A DNA stretch of 52,017 nucleotides from Gammaproteobacteria bacterium (GTDB lineage Bacteria > Pseudomonadota > Gammaproteobacteria > Ga0077536), in the NCBI GenBank assembly GCA_016874535.1, contig VGUA01000012.1, forward strand, positions 1-52,017, written 5' to 3'. The notes under the pieces are model-generated. The model saw nothing but the letters and a program-made list of their open reading frames with translations, ran no database searches and had not been told where the DNA came from. A program made the translations under genes and the position numbers. Positions 51,656 through 52,017 of the stretch are shown in pieces. Numbering within the stretch: the first letter of the stretch is position 1; every line of letters starts with the position of its first letter.

Positions 51656-52017
51656 TCAGGCGTTCTTGATCGTGAGTCCTCCGTCCACGGGAATGGCGGC
51701 CCCGGTCAGATAGGAGGCTGCGGGCAGCACCAGGCTGAGTGTCATCTGCGCGATTTCCTCCGGGTCCGCGTAGCGCTTGAGCGCCACTCGGCGGCGGGCA
51801 AACTCATGCTTGCTGGTGTCATCGATATTGGCGGTCATGCCGGTATCCACCGCGCCCGGGCAAATGCAGTTGACCGTGATGCCGCGACTCGCGAGCTCCA
51901 CGGCCAGCGAGCGCGTGAGGCCAATCACCCCGGTCTTGCTGGAGGTGTAAGCGCTGATTCCGCGTGTCGCCCCCAAGGCCTCGGTGGACGCGATGTTGAC
52001 GATGCGTCCGGCGCGGC
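51656..52017 (-). CDS. SDR-family oxidoreductase, partial at the window edge
   Basis: The C-terminal part of a classical SDR running off the right end; the N-terminal Rossmann region and start codon are outside the window. Visible marks are GRIVNIAS, the YxxxK pair in SAYTSSKTGVIGLTR, GITVNCICPGAVDTGM and the closing YLTGAAIPVDGG. It is convergent with the thioesterase gene. Together with the SDR at 59, two such enzymes frame the window. Confidence 0.88.
   Translation of the reverse strand, partial: RAGRIVNIASTEALGATRGISAYTSSKTGVIGLTRSLAVELASRGITVNCICPGAVDTGMTANIDDTSKHEFARRRVALKRYADPEEIAQMTLSLVLPAASYLTGAAIPVDGGLTIKNA

Overview
The window is GC-rich, gene-dense bacterial DNA. Protein families and gene content point to a gammaproteobacterium with a large catabolic repertoire: RluF-type pseudouridine synthase, YdcH, WspA-like receptor, three tRNAs with encoded CCA ends, many Rieske, luciferase-like, thiolase and CoA enzymes. 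The genus cannot be read from the sequence; a hydrocarbon-, steroid- or aromatics-degrading lineage would fit. No CRISPR array, rRNA, intact transposase or complete prophage was seen.

Layout. 1-3.6 kb: SDR, SurE, and an HlyD adaptor plus MacB/LolD-type ATPase with no permease. 3.6-4.2 kb: tRNA-Val with its promoter, followed by a truncated tyrosine integrase, the scar of an integrated island. 4.2-7.7 kb: NTF2-like protein, luciferase-like oxidoreductase flanked by 15-bp direct repeats, and a Baeyer-Villiger-type monooxygenase. 7.7-14.1 kb: an accessory-looking stretch punctuated by palindromic GGTGACAGTTACC repeats, with an AspBHI-like modification-dependent restriction gene broken by one amber codon, a small exported protein, a PhyH dioxygenase, a WspA-like chemoreceptor whose stop codon lies inside a repeat, and a frameshifted Zn-alcohol dehydrogenase. 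14.1-20.4 kb: MOSC protein, TrpB2, RluF, exported protein, Rieske dioxygenase alpha/beta pair, frameshifted host-attachment protein. 20.5-26 kb: acetoacetyl-CoA synthetase divergent from a single-chain biotin-dependent acyl-CoA carboxylase. 26-31 kb: cupin, then a translationally coupled operon (hypothetical, Rieske oxygenase, PQQ quinohaemoprotein dehydrogenase, DUF2062). 31-33 kb: gltX, tRNA-Ala, tRNA-Glu and a clear terminator. 33.1-33.9 kb: DUF4258/HTH toxin-antitoxin-like pair. 34-39.4 kb: luciferase-like enzyme, hot-dog protein, nitrilase-type amidase divergent from an imidase-like metalloenzyme, CobW GTPase. 39.5-44 kb: NTF2-like protein, Cys-less thiolase plus DUF35 partner, flavin-binding protein, small exported proteins, sterol-desaturase-like enzyme, YdcH. 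44.1-47.5 kb: an amino-acid-type ABC system of unusual architecture. 47.5-52 kb: glycosyltransferase, two-component system overlapping a thioesterase, partial SDR.

How it fits together. Many genes suit oxidative attack on cyclic or aromatic compounds (Rieske, BVMO, PhyH, luciferase-like enzymes), alcohol oxidation (PQQ and Zn dehydrogenases), CoA activation and carbon-carbon cleavage (acetoacetyl-CoA synthetase, acyl-CoA carboxylase, thiolase/DUF35, hot-dog proteins). No complete pathway can be reconstructed.

The most unusual feature is the ABC pair at 44.1-47.5 kb. A lipoprotein-anchored chain carries half, one and half substrate-binding domains in permuted order fused to its permease, and its ATPase ends in an RsbW-like GHKL domain lacking key ATP-site residues. 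Three genes are disrupted (one amber, two single-base losses in homopolymers); the two frameshifts may be assembly errors.
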